Positions 34,329 to 42,399 of a DNA stretch of 63,486 nucleotides are shown piece by piece. Position 1 is the first letter of the stretch; each line of letters starts with the position of its first letter. The stretch comes from Clostridia bacterium (lineage in GTDB: Bacteria; Bacillota; Clostridia; Oscillospirales; QAKW01), in the NCBI GenBank assembly GCA_017436525.1, contig JAFSCX010000006.1:1-63486 (forward strand). The letters run 5' to 3'. Made by a program: the position numbers and the translations under genes. The notes beneath the pieces were generated by a model that was not told the origin of the DNA, searched no databases, and saw only the letters and a program-made list of their open reading frames with translations.

Positions 34329-34356
34329 TTGACTTGTATTTTATTTATGATACACT
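34329..34356 (+). promoter_or_regulatory. Promoter of the AraC-SGNH-phosphatase unit
   Basis: TTGACT (34329-34334) and TACACT (34351-34356) are spaced by 16 nt, 35 nt before the AraC start. The 169-nt intergenic region also has several AT-rich TATAAT-like sites on the minus strand for the rhamnosidase, which I cannot resolve. Confidence 0.55.
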
Positions 34357-34391
34357 TTATATATAGTTTGGATTTTTTGGAGGATGGGCCG

Positions 34392-35225
34392 ATGGAGCGG
34401 ATTTTTCCCCCTTCGTTTTCTAATTTGGATTTGCAGATCCATATGGCCTCTTTTATCGGCGGAGACCGCTGGTGGGAGGATGCTTTGGGCAATGATTGGT
34501 GGAGCAGGGATTGGAAGCCGAGCTTTAATGTGCTCTATTTCATTAAAAACGGCGGTTTCTCCTTTACGATTGACGGGCATCAATATCGGGCTCAGGCGGG
34601 CGATATGGTGCTGATTCCCGCCTTTTCTCAATTGCATTTCTCCATGGAGGGGGAAGAGGTGCTGGATAAATATTATCTTCATTTCCGCCTTCTTCTCGGC
34701 AAGGGAATGCTTGCCGATCAATATGATTTTGAGCGAGTGGTTCATCTGGAGCAAAAGGAGCTTGCAGAGGCTATTTTTCAGCGATTGATTGATAGCAAGG
34801 ATCTTTTGGGCTTTTCTGAAAAAGGTGCCCTTTTGGAGCTTCTGGGCCTCTTTTTTGAAAAAAGTGCGCCCACGCCCAAAAATCCCGATGGGCTGGGGAA
34901 GGCCATCGACCATATCCATGGCCATCTCGGCGAGAATCTCTCAATCGGGAAATTGGCCGGCCTTTGCGGCTATAGCAAGGATCATTTTACCCGCAAATTC
35001 AAAGAGGCTTATGGGCGCACGCCCTGCCAATATATCACCGATCTGAAGCTGACCCGTGCCAAAGAGCTGCTGCGCGCAACCGATAAGACGGTTGCGGCTG
35101 TTGCAGAGGAACTTGGCTTTGGGGATGCGGGATATTTTACCAACTTTTTTTGCCAGAAAACGGGGCTTGCCCCCAGCTATTATCGCAAGGAGGAGCGAAA
35201 AAATGAAAATTATGGAAAAAATTAA
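34392..35225 (+). CDS. AraC-family transcriptional regulator
   Basis: The 277-residue protein has an N-terminal cupin-type sensor (FTIDGHQYRAQAGDMVLIPA) and a C-terminal double helix-turn-helix, IDHIHGHLGENLSIGKLAGLCGYSKDHFTRKFKEAYG, then the second half ending in GDAGYFTNFFCQKTGLAPS. The ATG at 34392 is supported by GGAGG 8 nt upstream. It is divergent from the rhamnosidase gene and probably activates it in response to a sugar. It overlaps the esterase gene by 23 nt. Confidence 0.9.
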   Translation: MERIFPPSFSNLDLQIHMASFIGGDRWWEDALGNDWWSRDWKPSFNVLYFIKNGGFSFTIDGHQYRAQAGDMVLIPAFSQLHFSMEGEEVLDKYYLHFRLLLGKGMLADQYDFERVVHLEQKELAEAIFQRLIDSKDLLGFSEKGALLELLGLFFEKSAPTPKNPDGLGKAIDHIHGHLGENLSIGKLAGLCGYSKDHFTRKFKEAYGRTPCQYITDLKLTRAKELLRATDKTVAAVAEELGFGDAGYFTNFFCQKTGLAPSYYRKEERKNENYGKN

Positions 35226-35928
35226 GGCGAAGGCCTTGGACAATGCAGGCTGTGAGGGGATCACCTTAGGCTTTATCGGCGATAGTGTAACCCAGGGCTG
35301 TTTTGAAATTTATAATAAAGCCGATGGCAATGTGGAGACCATCTTTGATAAGACCAACGCTTATCATAAGCATCTGGCAGATTTGCTGGCCGTCATTTTC
35401 CCTACTGTCCCCGTAAATATTATCAATGCAGGGATCAGCGGGGTGTGTGCACCCCACGGCCTTGCCAGATTAGAGCGGGATATTATTCGCCATCAGCCGG
35501 ATCTTTGCGTGGTCTGCTTTGGTCTGAACGATTGCAGCAAAGGCATGAGCGGCATCGGGGAATATACCGATGCGCTGGGCAAGATTTTTGATCAGCTGAA
35601 AGAGGCGGGAATTGAGATTATTTTCATGACGCCTAATATGATGTGTACGCAGGTGAGCTGCCATATCAAAGAAGAAAGCCATATTGAGATCGCGAAAGCA
35701 ACGGCGAAAAGGCAAAATGAAGGTGTTTTGGATGCCTATATGGATGCTGCCAAGGCCGTTGCCGGGGAAAAGGGTGTTGCAATCTGCGATTGCTATGCCA
35801 AGTGGAAGCGTCTTTATGAATGCGGCGCTGATATTACCGAGCTGCTTTCCAATAAAATCAACCATCCTACCAGAGAGATGAATAAGCTTTTTGCGGTCTC
35901 CCTTCTGGAAACCATGATGGGAGAATAA
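35203..35928 (+). CDS. SGNH/GDSL-family hydrolase (putative carbohydrate esterase)
   Basis: The 241-residue protein has the nucleophile block GFIGDSVTQG, a VCFGLNDCS segment carrying the conserved Asn, and the catalytic His in KINHPTREMN. There is no signal peptide, so it is cytosolic. With the neighbouring rhamnosidase and uronate genes, it is likely to remove acetyl groups from pectic oligosaccharides. AAGGAGGAGCG precedes the ATG. The substrate is inferred only. Confidence 0.82.
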   Translation: MKIMEKIKAKALDNAGCEGITLGFIGDSVTQGCFEIYNKADGNVETIFDKTNAYHKHLADLLAVIFPTVPVNIINAGISGVCAPHGLARLERDIIRHQPDLCVVCFGLNDCSKGMSGIGEYTDALGKIFDQLKEAGIEIIFMTPNMMCTQVSCHIKEESHIEIAKATAKRQNEGVLDAYMDAAKAVAGEKGVAICDCYAKWKRLYECGADITELLSNKINHPTREMNKLFAVSLLETMMGE

Positions 35929-35931
35929 AGA

Positions 35932-36573
35932 ATGCCGACGAAATTGATCATTGTGCGCCATGGCCAGAGCCAGGCCAATGTGGAAAAGATTTATGCCGCT
36001 CATCTGAATACGCCTCTCTCTTCTTTGGGGCGGGAGCAGGCAGCGCGGTTGGGAGAATATCTGAAGGATACGCCCATTGATGCCATCTATTCCAGCGATC
36101 TGCAACGGGCTCACGACACCGCTGCACCTACAGCGAAAAATCACAACCTGCCCATTATCGACAGTAAGGCCCTTCGAGAGATCGACGGCGGAGAATGGGA
36201 GGGCAAGAATTTTGAGGATCTGCTCCGAGAATATCCCGAAGAATACGGCCTATGGCTTTCGGATATCGGCAAAAGCCGCACCGTAGGCGGAGAGAGTGTG
36301 GCGCAAGTTTCGGAGCGGATGATGAGTGAGCTTTCAAGAATCGCCGCCCTTCATCCGGAGCAGACGGTTTTGATCGCCACCCATGCCCTTGCGCTTCGCA
36401 CAGTCTGCACCATCGCTTCGGGGCTGCCGATAGAGCGAATGAAAGAAATTCCCTTTGTAAGCAACGCTTCAATCAGTACCTTCCTTTATGAAGACGGAAA
36501 ACTCAAAGTTCTCACCATGGATGAAACGGCCCATCTGGAGGGCATCGAGAGCAGTTTGCCAAAGAATGTATAG
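35932..36573 (+). CDS. Histidine phosphatase superfamily protein
   Basis: At 213 residues it carries the RHG motif in IIVRHGQSQANVEK, the ERE-type motif ALREIDGGEWEGK and the second histidine in VLIATHALALRT. It is a phosphoglycerate mutase-like phosphatase, cofactor-independent of metal. Substrates in this family are diverse (sugar phosphates, alpha-ribazole phosphate); none can be chosen. It starts 3 nt after the esterase stop. Confidence 0.85.
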   Translation: MPTKLIIVRHGQSQANVEKIYAAHLNTPLSSLGREQAARLGEYLKDTPIDAIYSSDLQRAHDTAAPTAKNHNLPIIDSKALREIDGGEWEGKNFEDLLREYPEEYGLWLSDIGKSRTVGGESVAQVSERMMSELSRIAALHPEQTVLIATHALALRTVCTIASGLPIERMKEIPFVSNASISTFLYEDGKLKVLTMDETAHLEGIESSLPKNV

Positions 36574-36588
36574 GATACCGTTTATTAA

Positions 36589-36622
36589 AAAAATGCAGGA
36601 TCACGAAGATCCTGCATTTTTT
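36589..36622. terminator. Bidirectional terminator between the phosphatase gene and kdgK
   Basis: AAAAATGCAGGATC pairs with GATCCTGCATTTTT around a 5-nt loop, with A and T runs on both sides. It serves two converging transcripts. Confidence 0.9.
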
Positions 36623-36626
36623 ATCT

Positions 36627-37655
36627 TTATCTTTGAATTCGGCCGGAGCCGTCGCCGCCGGCGAGTTTTTCCACTTCGGCAACCGAAACCATGTTATAGT
36701 CGCCTTCAATGGAATGCTTAAGTGCAGAAGCCGCTACTGCGAATTCAACAGCGCTTTGGGTATCCTTGCCGGAGAGCAGGCTATAGATCAGCCCGCCGCC
36801 GAAGGAATCGCCGCCGCCTACCCGATCGATGATATGCAACTCATATTTTTTGGAGAAGCAATACTCATTGGTCTTTACATTATAGAGCATGGCGCTCCAG
36901 CCGTTATCGAAAGCAGAGTGGGATTCTCTCAAGGTGATGGCTACCATCTCGAAGCCGAATTGATCGGCCAGCTGCTTGGCAACGGATTTATAGCCCTCAT
37001 GATTCAAGGAGCCTGCATAAATATCAGTGGCCTCGGCCTCAATGCCGAAGACATCCTTGGCATCCTCTTCATTGGAGATGCAGACATCTACATATTGGCA
37101 AAGCTCGGTCATGGCGGCTCTTGCCTGCTCACGAGTCCAGAGCTTGCCGCGATAGTTCAGATCGCAGGAGATTTTGATCCCCCGCTTTTTCGCCTCTTTG
37201 CAGGCCTCTTTGCAGGTTTCTACCAGATTCTCGCCCAGAGCGGGGGTGATGCCGGTGAAATGGAACCAATCGGCGCCTTCAAAGATTTTTTCCCAATCGA
37301 AATCGGAAGGGCTCGATTCCTGAATGGCAGAATGGGCGCGGTCGTAGATGCAGACAGAGCCTCTTTGAGAAGCACCCTTCTCATTGAAATAGATTCCTAC
37401 ACGATTCCCCCCGCGGACAATCTTTGAGGTATCTACCCCGTAACGGCGCAGGCTGTTGACAGCAGATTGGCCGATGGCATGAGCGGGGAGCTTGGTAACA
37501 AATGCGGCCTCCATGCCGTAATTAGCAAGGGAGACTGCCACATTGGCCTCGCCGCCGCCGAAGGTGAATTCCACATGGTCGCATTGCACGAATCTTTCAT
37601 AATTATAGGGTTGCAGGCGAAGCATCAGCTCGCCGAAGGTTACGATTTTAGCCAT
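36627..37655 (-). CDS. kdgK: 2-keto-3-deoxygluconate kinase (PfkB family)
   Basis: The 342-residue kinase has the PfkB N-terminal GGGEANVAVSLANYG and the C-terminal catalytic block RVGGGDSFGGGLIYSLL, with the base Asp in GGGD. The sugar-binding segment NRVGIYFNEKGASQRGS is typical of KDG kinases. It phosphorylates 2-keto-3-deoxygluconate to KDPG. It is the last gene of uxaC-uxuA-uxuB-kdgA-kdgK. Confidence 0.93.
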   Translation of the reverse strand: MAKIVTFGELMLRLQPYNYERFVQCDHVEFTFGGGEANVAVSLANYGMEAAFVTKLPAHAIGQSAVNSLRRYGVDTSKIVRGGNRVGIYFNEKGASQRGSVCIYDRAHSAIQESSPSDFDWEKIFEGADWFHFTGITPALGENLVETCKEACKEAKKRGIKISCDLNYRGKLWTREQARAAMTELCQYVDVCISNEEDAKDVFGIEAEATDIYAGSLNHEGYKSVAKQLADQFGFEMVAITLRESHSAFDNGWSAMLYNVKTNEYCFSKKYELHIIDRVGGGDSFGGGLIYSLLSGKDTQSAVEFAVAASALKHSIEGDYNMVSVAEVEKLAGGDGSGRIQR

Positions 37656-37673
37656 CTTTTTTCTCCTTATTAT

Positions 37674-38303
37674 TTATTCGGCAAAGGCTGCCGCGCGGGC
37701 TTCTTTGCAAAGAGCGGTGATCTTCTCGAAATTGCCTGCGGCAATATCAGCCTTGGGGCAGACCCAGCTGCCGCCGACCGCGTGGATAAAGGGAGCATCG
37801 ATATACTCCTTGATATTGGCGGTGTTGACACCGCCGGTGGGCAGGAATTTTACTCCGCCGAAGGGGGCGGAAAGATTCTTCATGGCATTTAAGCCGCCAT
37901 ATACATTGGCGGGGAAGAATTTAATGACCTTCAGGCCCATATTGACGGCTGCGGTGATCTCGGTGGGCGTAACGCAACCGGGGGTTACGGCGATCTCATT
38001 CTCGATGCAATAACCAACCACTCCTGCATCAAAGCCGGGGGAGACAATGAATTTTGCGCCCATCTCTAATGCCAGCTTGCATTGCTCCAGATTCAAGACC
38101 GTACCTGCGCCCACCAGCATCTCGGGGCATTGATCGGCTACCGCCTTAATGGCATCGGCCGCGCAAGCGGTGCGGAAGGTGATCTCCATCACGTCGATTC
38201 CGCCTGCAAGCAGGGCCTTAGCGGTAGGAACCGCATCTTTCGCATCATCTAATACAACGACAGGGACAACCCCTGCATTTTTCATTCTTTCAAGTACGTT
38301 CAT
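37674..38303 (-). CDS. kdgA: KDPG/KHG aldolase
   Basis: The 209-residue TIM-barrel enzyme splits 2-keto-3-deoxy-6-phosphogluconate to pyruvate and glyceraldehyde-3-phosphate. It has MEITFRTACAADAIKA, GAGTVLNLEQCKLALEMGAKFIVSPG (with the catalytic Glu region before) and the Schiff-base lysine in LKVIKFFPA. FLPTGGV closes the phosphate site. It lies 4 nt after uxuB and 18 nt before kdgK. Confidence 0.95.
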   Translation of the reverse strand: MNVLERMKNAGVVPVVVLDDAKDAVPTAKALLAGGIDVMEITFRTACAADAIKAVADQCPEMLVGAGTVLNLEQCKLALEMGAKFIVSPGFDAGVVGYCIENEIAVTPGCVTPTEITAAVNMGLKVIKFFPANVYGGLNAMKNLSAPFGGVKFLPTGGVNTANIKEYIDAPFIHAVGGSWVCPKADIAAGNFEKITALCKEARAAAFAE

Positions 38304-38307
38304 TTTC

Positions 38308-39150
38308 TTATACCCCCGAATAGGCGGCGAAGCCGCAATCTACAGGTAATACCACGCCGGTAATGGCAGAGGCAGCCCGATCATCACAAAGGAACAAAGT
38401 GGCGCCCAAAAGCTCCTCGGCATCCACAAACCGATGGGTAGGGGTGCCGCCCAAGATCTTGGCGGAGCGGGGCGTAGGGGTGCCGTCCTCATTGAAGAGG
38501 AGGCTTTTGTTTTGCGCGGAGACCAAAAAGCCGGGCGCAATCGCATTGCAGCGGATGCCGGTCTCAGCAAAGTGGGTGGCAAGCCATTGGGTGAAATTGG
38601 AGATGCCTGCCTTGGCCGCAGAGTAGGCGGGAATCTTGGTCAGCGGAATATAGGAATTCATGGAAGAAATATTCAGGATGCAGCCCTTCTTTTTCTCTGC
38701 CATATCCTTGGCAAAGGCTTGGGTGGGAAGCAAGGTGCCCTGAAAATTCAGCTTAAAGACAAAATCCACCCCATCTGCATCCAGATCAAAGAAGGATTTG
38801 CCTCCCTCTTTTGCTTCATGGTGATATTCATTATCGGTGGTGGCGCGGGGGTTATTGCCGCCTGCGCCGTTGACCAAGATATCGCAGGGGCCAAGATCCT
38901 TGCGCACCTGCTCATGGACCGCTTCCAACGCGGCACGATCCAAGACATTGGCTTTATAGCCTTCGCAGATAAAGCCCTCGGCCTTCAGCTCATCGGCCAG
39001 CTTTTTTACAGCCTCTTCATTGAGATCAAGAGCGGCCACCTTGGCGCCGCTTTCGGCAAAGGCTCTTGCCATAGCGCCGCAGATCAGGCCGCCTGCACCG
39101 GTTACGACAACCACCTTGCCGCTGTAGTCAATATTTAAGGGTAAATTCAT
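38308..39150 (-). CDS. uxuB: SDR-family D-fructuronate reductase / mannonate oxidoreductase
   Basis: The 280-residue short-chain dehydrogenase has a cofactor loop TGAGGLICGAMA, NGAGGNNP and the catalytic Tyr/Lys pair YSAAKAG. It matches the YjmF-type UxuB of Firmicutes, which interconverts fructuronate and mannonate; it is unrelated to the long-chain E. coli UxuB. The start overlaps the uxuA stop by 4 nt. Specificity is inferred from the uxaC-uxuA-kdgK context; a gluconate or KDG dehydrogenase role cannot be excluded. Confidence 0.88.
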   Translation of the reverse strand: MNLPLNIDYSGKVVVVTGAGGLICGAMARAFAESGAKVAALDLNEEAVKKLADELKAEGFICEGYKANVLDRAALEAVHEQVRKDLGPCDILVNGAGGNNPRATTDNEYHHEAKEGGKSFFDLDADGVDFVFKLNFQGTLLPTQAFAKDMAEKKKGCILNISSMNSYIPLTKIPAYSAAKAGISNFTQWLATHFAETGIRCNAIAPGFLVSAQNKSLLFNEDGTPTPRSAKILGGTPTHRFVDAEELLGATLFLCDDRAASAITGVVLPVDCGFAAYSGV

Positions 39151-40238
39151 TTCTTACTCTTCTCCTTTTCCAAAGTATCCCAGACACCCAGCATATACAT
39201 AATGCCCAGCGCCCGATCATAAAGGCCGTAGCCGGGGCGGACCGTGCCGGGGCCTTCGCCCCAAAGGTGCCGGCCGTGATCGGGGCGGATATAGCCTTCA
39301 TAGCCGCAATCGTGGTAGGCACGCAGAATGTCGAGAATTCCGGTATCTCCGTCGCAATCCCGATGGCTTGCCTCGGAGAAATCCCCATTATCAAAATGCT
39401 TTACGTTTCTCACATGAGCAAAGGCGATCCGATCGCAATATTTTCTCACAATCTCAGCCACATTATTCTCCGGATTGGCATTGAGGCTGCCGGAGCAGAG
39501 GGTGAGGCAGTTGCAGGGGTGATCGACCATCTTGAGGAATCTGCCGATGCTCTGCTCATCTACCAGCAGGCGGGGCAGGCCGAAGATATCCCAAGGGGGA
39601 TCATCCATATGGATGGCCATTTTGATATCGCATTCCTCGCAGGTGGGCATGATGGCTTCTAAGAAATATTTCAAATTTGCCCAAAGCTTTTCATGGTCCA
39701 CATCGGCATAGAGCTTAAAAAGCTCATCCAATTTTGCCATCCGCTCCGGCTCCCAGCCGGGGAAGCTCATATTATATTTTTTGGTAAAATCCAGAATATA
39801 TTTTGCCATGGCATTATAATCTTCCTGGATCATTCCTTTTTCATAGAAAAGGGCGGTGGAGCCGTCCCCCACCTCGTGAAAGAGATTGGAGCGGGTCCAA
39901 TCGAAGATGGGCATGAAATTATAGCAGATAACCTTGACACCGAAGGGGGCAAGGTTGCGAATGGTCTGCTTATAATTTTCGATATATTGATCCCGCGTGG
40001 GGAGCCCGATCTTAATATCATCGTGAACATTGACCGATTCCACCACATCCATGTTGAAGCCGTATTCGTCCAGCTGCTTTTTTACCTCGGCGATCTCTTC
40101 GGGTTCCCAAATTTCACCGGGCATTTTGTGGTGCAGGGCCCATACAATGCCGCTCACACCGGGAATCTGCTTGATATCGGAAAGGCGGATTTTATCATTG
40201 CCCTCTCCGTACCAACGAAATGTCATTTGCATCGGCAT
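39147..40238 (-). CDS. uxuA: Mannonate dehydratase
   Basis: The 363-residue UxuA dehydrates mannonate to 2-keto-3-deoxygluconate. It begins MTFRWYGEGNDKIRLSDIKQIPG, a hallmark, and contains YNFMPIFDWTRS, MAIHMDDPPW and FAHVRNVKHFD with the metal-binding His and Cys residues. GGAGGATGAACC precedes the ATG. It is 18 nt after uxaC. Confidence 0.96.
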   Translation of the reverse strand: MPMQMTFRWYGEGNDKIRLSDIKQIPGVSGIVWALHHKMPGEIWEPEEIAEVKKQLDEYGFNMDVVESVNVHDDIKIGLPTRDQYIENYKQTIRNLAPFGVKVICYNFMPIFDWTRSNLFHEVGDGSTALFYEKGMIQEDYNAMAKYILDFTKKYNMSFPGWEPERMAKLDELFKLYADVDHEKLWANLKYFLEAIMPTCEECDIKMAIHMDDPPWDIFGLPRLLVDEQSIGRFLKMVDHPCNCLTLCSGSLNANPENNVAEIVRKYCDRIAFAHVRNVKHFDNGDFSEASHRDCDGDTGILDILRAYHDCGYEGYIRPDHGRHLWGEGPGTVRPGYGLYDRALGIMYMLGVWDTLEKEKSKK

Positions 40239-40256
40239 GGTTCATCCTCCGTATTA

Positions 40257-41648
40257 TTATAAATTGAAATAACGCTCTGCATTATAATAGCAAATATCCT
40301 GCGTCAGCCTGCCGAGGGTCTTCTCATCATTGGGATATTCGCCGTTTTCCACCCATTGGCCCAAAAGGTCGCAAAGAATGCGGCGGAAATATTCATGGCG
40401 GGCATAGCTTAAGAAGGAACGGCTGTCGGTCAGCATTCCGATGAAGTTGCCCAAGATGCCAAGATTTGCAAGGGAGATCATCTGCTCCTGCATGCCTGCT
40501 TTATGATCATTAAACCACCAAGCGGAGCCATGCTGAATTTTGCCCGCCACAAGGGAGCTTTGGAAAGCGCCCAGCAGGGTGCCCAGCCATGCATTATCAG
40601 CAGGATTGAGGCTATAGAGCACGGTCTTGGGAAGGGCCTCCTCCTGCTCCCATGCGTTCATCAACCGATGGAGGCTCTCGCAGGAATCGGTAACATTGAT
40701 GCAATCGAAGCCGCTATCTGCGCCAAGGCGCCGGAATTGCTTGGCGTTGGGATTGCGAATACAGCTGAAATGCAGCTGCATTACCCAGCCGAGGCGGCTG
40801 TATTCTCTGCCGCAATGGAGCAGCAGCGCGGTCTGAAAAGCTTCGGCTTCTACGCCGCTTACCGCCTGCCCGCAAAGGCCTTTTGCAAGGGTGGCATCCA
40901 AAACCCGCTCGTCGGCGGTGCGGAAGAGGATCCGATCGAGGCCATGGTCGGCTGCCCTGCAGCCATGGGCATCAAAAAATTCGATTCGCTCGCTGAGCGC
41001 CTTTTTCAAATCGGCAAAGGTTTTGATCTCTCTGCCGCAGGTTGCGGAAAGCTTTTCAATATAAGAAGCAAATCCCTCTTTATGAATATTCAGCGCAGGA
41101 TCGGGGCGGAAGCTGGGCAAAACCTTCACGGGGAAATCGCTTGCTGCCAATTTTTCATGCCAGCAAAGATCGCTGCAGGGATCATCGGTGGTGCCGATCA
41201 TCGCCACATTGCTTTGCAGGATCAGCTTTCTCGCGCTTAAGTCGGCCAACTTTTCATTGCAGAGGTTCCATACTTCTTCGGCGGTCTCGCCGGTTAAGAA
41301 TCCTTCGTAGCCGAAATAATTTTTCAGCTCCAGATGGCACCAATGGACCATGGGGTTTCCGATGGCACGGGGAAGGCTCTCGGCAAATTTTTGAAATTTT
41401 TCACGATCGGGGGCGTCGCCCGTAATGAAGCGTTCCTCCACTCCGTTGGAGCGCATCAGCCGCCATTTATAATGATCGCCGCCCAGCCAGAGCTGAGTGA
41501 TATTTTCAAATTTACGATCCTCCCAAATCTCCTTTGGATCGATATGGCAATGATAGTCGATAATCGGCATCTCCTTGGCATAGTGATGGAAGAGATTGCG
41601 GGCTGTTTCGGTGCTCAGCAGAAAATTTTCATTCAAAAATGATTCCAT
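40257..41648 (-). CDS. uxaC: Glucuronate isomerase UxaC
   Basis: The 463-residue amidohydrolase-fold enzyme converts glucuronate to fructuronate (and galacturonate to tagaturonate). DYHCHIDPKEIWEDR carries the metal-binding His pair, and LAGKIQHGSAWWFNDHKAGM is a conserved C-terminal block. I place the start at 41648, where AGGAG lies upstream; a frame 10 codons longer has none. It opens the uronate operon. No tagaturonate reductase gene is present, so glucuronate is the likely main substrate. Confidence 0.95.
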   Translation of the reverse strand: MESFLNENFLLSTETARNLFHHYAKEMPIIDYHCHIDPKEIWEDRKFENITQLWLGGDHYKWRLMRSNGVEERFITGDAPDREKFQKFAESLPRAIGNPMVHWCHLELKNYFGYEGFLTGETAEEVWNLCNEKLADLSARKLILQSNVAMIGTTDDPCSDLCWHEKLAASDFPVKVLPSFRPDPALNIHKEGFASYIEKLSATCGREIKTFADLKKALSERIEFFDAHGCRAADHGLDRILFRTADERVLDATLAKGLCGQAVSGVEAEAFQTALLLHCGREYSRLGWVMQLHFSCIRNPNAKQFRRLGADSGFDCINVTDSCESLHRLMNAWEQEEALPKTVLYSLNPADNAWLGTLLGAFQSSLVAGKIQHGSAWWFNDHKAGMQEQMISLANLGILGNFIGMLTDSRSFLSYARHEYFRRILCDLLGQWVENGEYPNDEKTLGRLTQDICYYNAERYFNL

Positions 41649-41707
41649 TTTTCCACTCCTTTTCTGAATTACGATCATTATTATAATACAGAATTTTCTT
41701 CAAATCT

Positions 41708-41736
41708 ATTGTATATTATACCCTGTTTGCTTGCAA
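41708..41736 (-). promoter_or_regulatory. Promoter of the uxaC-kdgK operon
   Basis: On the minus strand TTGCAA (41731-41736) and TACAAT (41708-41713) are spaced by 17 nt, 60 nt upstream of uxaC. A second TATAAT-like box lies between, so start-site choice is uncertain. Confidence 0.6.
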
Positions 41737-41752
41737 ATTTAAGCATAATAAG

Positions 41753-41794
41753 AAAGCCCGAGGCAGTCTTTGCCAATCAACTGCTGCGGGCTTT
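41753..41794 (-). terminator. Intrinsic terminator of the CYTH gene
   Basis: AAAGCCCG pairs with CGGGCTTT, extended by GGCAG/CTGC, with a T-rich run on the minus strand. It reaches into the last codons of the CYTH gene, as the gene ends at 41793. Confidence 0.75.
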
Positions 41795-42290
41795 ATGTTT
41801 CGTCCTCAGGCGGGACTTCTCTCGCCAAGGCATAGTTACTGTATTGGGGCTCGGAGGTTACCTCCCGCAATACGCGGAGAAAGGGAGGCAATGAAAATTC
41901 TTCCTTCTCCGAATGGAGCTCTACCTCCATGATCGCTTGCTTCCGCCAGAAGGAATAAATATCAATCTCATATGTATGCCCATCGTAGGGCAGGCAATAG
42001 CGGGTCTTCTGAATGGTCTGCCTGCGAGGGTCTCGGCTGGAAAGGCGGCGGTTATATTCCTCTTCGGAAAGCTCCCGCTCGATTTCGATGCGGCGGATGG
42101 GGGAAAGGGAACGCTTAGTTGTCTCGGTATAAACCACCTTGCCTCGCTCGATGGTCTTGCGGATGCGCACTGCGCCCTCCGCTACGGCCAGATAGGTCTG
42201 ATGAATTTCCTGCACACGGCAGAGGGCAGAAAGATTCAAAAGATCGGGGCGAAGGATTAAAAATTTTCTTTCGATTTCATATGGGGGCAT
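41793..42290 (-). CDS. CYTH-domain protein (triphosphate tunnel enzyme)
   Basis: This 165-residue protein begins with the CYTH signature YEIERKFLI and shows alternating acidic and basic strands (VRIRKTIERG, RIEIERELSEEEYNRRL, YEIDIYSFWRKQAIMEVEL) that line a triphosphate tunnel. Family members hydrolyse inorganic triphosphate or make cAMP; this short form is most like bacterial triphosphatases. The ATG at 42290 is set by AGAGGTGA 6 nt upstream. Confidence 0.85.
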   Translation of the reverse strand: MPPYEIERKFLILRPDLLNLSALCRVQEIHQTYLAVAEGAVRIRKTIERGKVVYTETTKRSLSPIRRIEIERELSEEEYNRRLSSRDPRRQTIQKTRYCLPYDGHTYEIDIYSFWRKQAIMEVELHSEKEEFSLPPFLRVLREVTSEPQYSNYALAREVPPEDET

Positions 42291-42343
42291 CTGATTCACC
42301 TCTATATTATTATAAGTTAATTCTTAGAAAAAATCAAGAAAAA

Positions 42344-42372
42344 TTGACAATACTTACCCTTATTGGTAAAAT
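42344..42372 (+). promoter_or_regulatory. SigA promoter of cca
   Basis: TTGACA (42344-42349) and TAAAAT (42367-42372) are 17 nt apart, 27 nt before the cca start. Confidence 0.85.
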
Positions 42373-42399
42373 AGGGGAAAACGAAAGGGGTGCGATCCA

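Noticed and set aside
34266..34391. An N-terminal extension of the AraC regulator by 42 codons
   Set aside because: The extension runs through the promoter, whereas the ATG at 34392 has GGAGG at ideal spacing.
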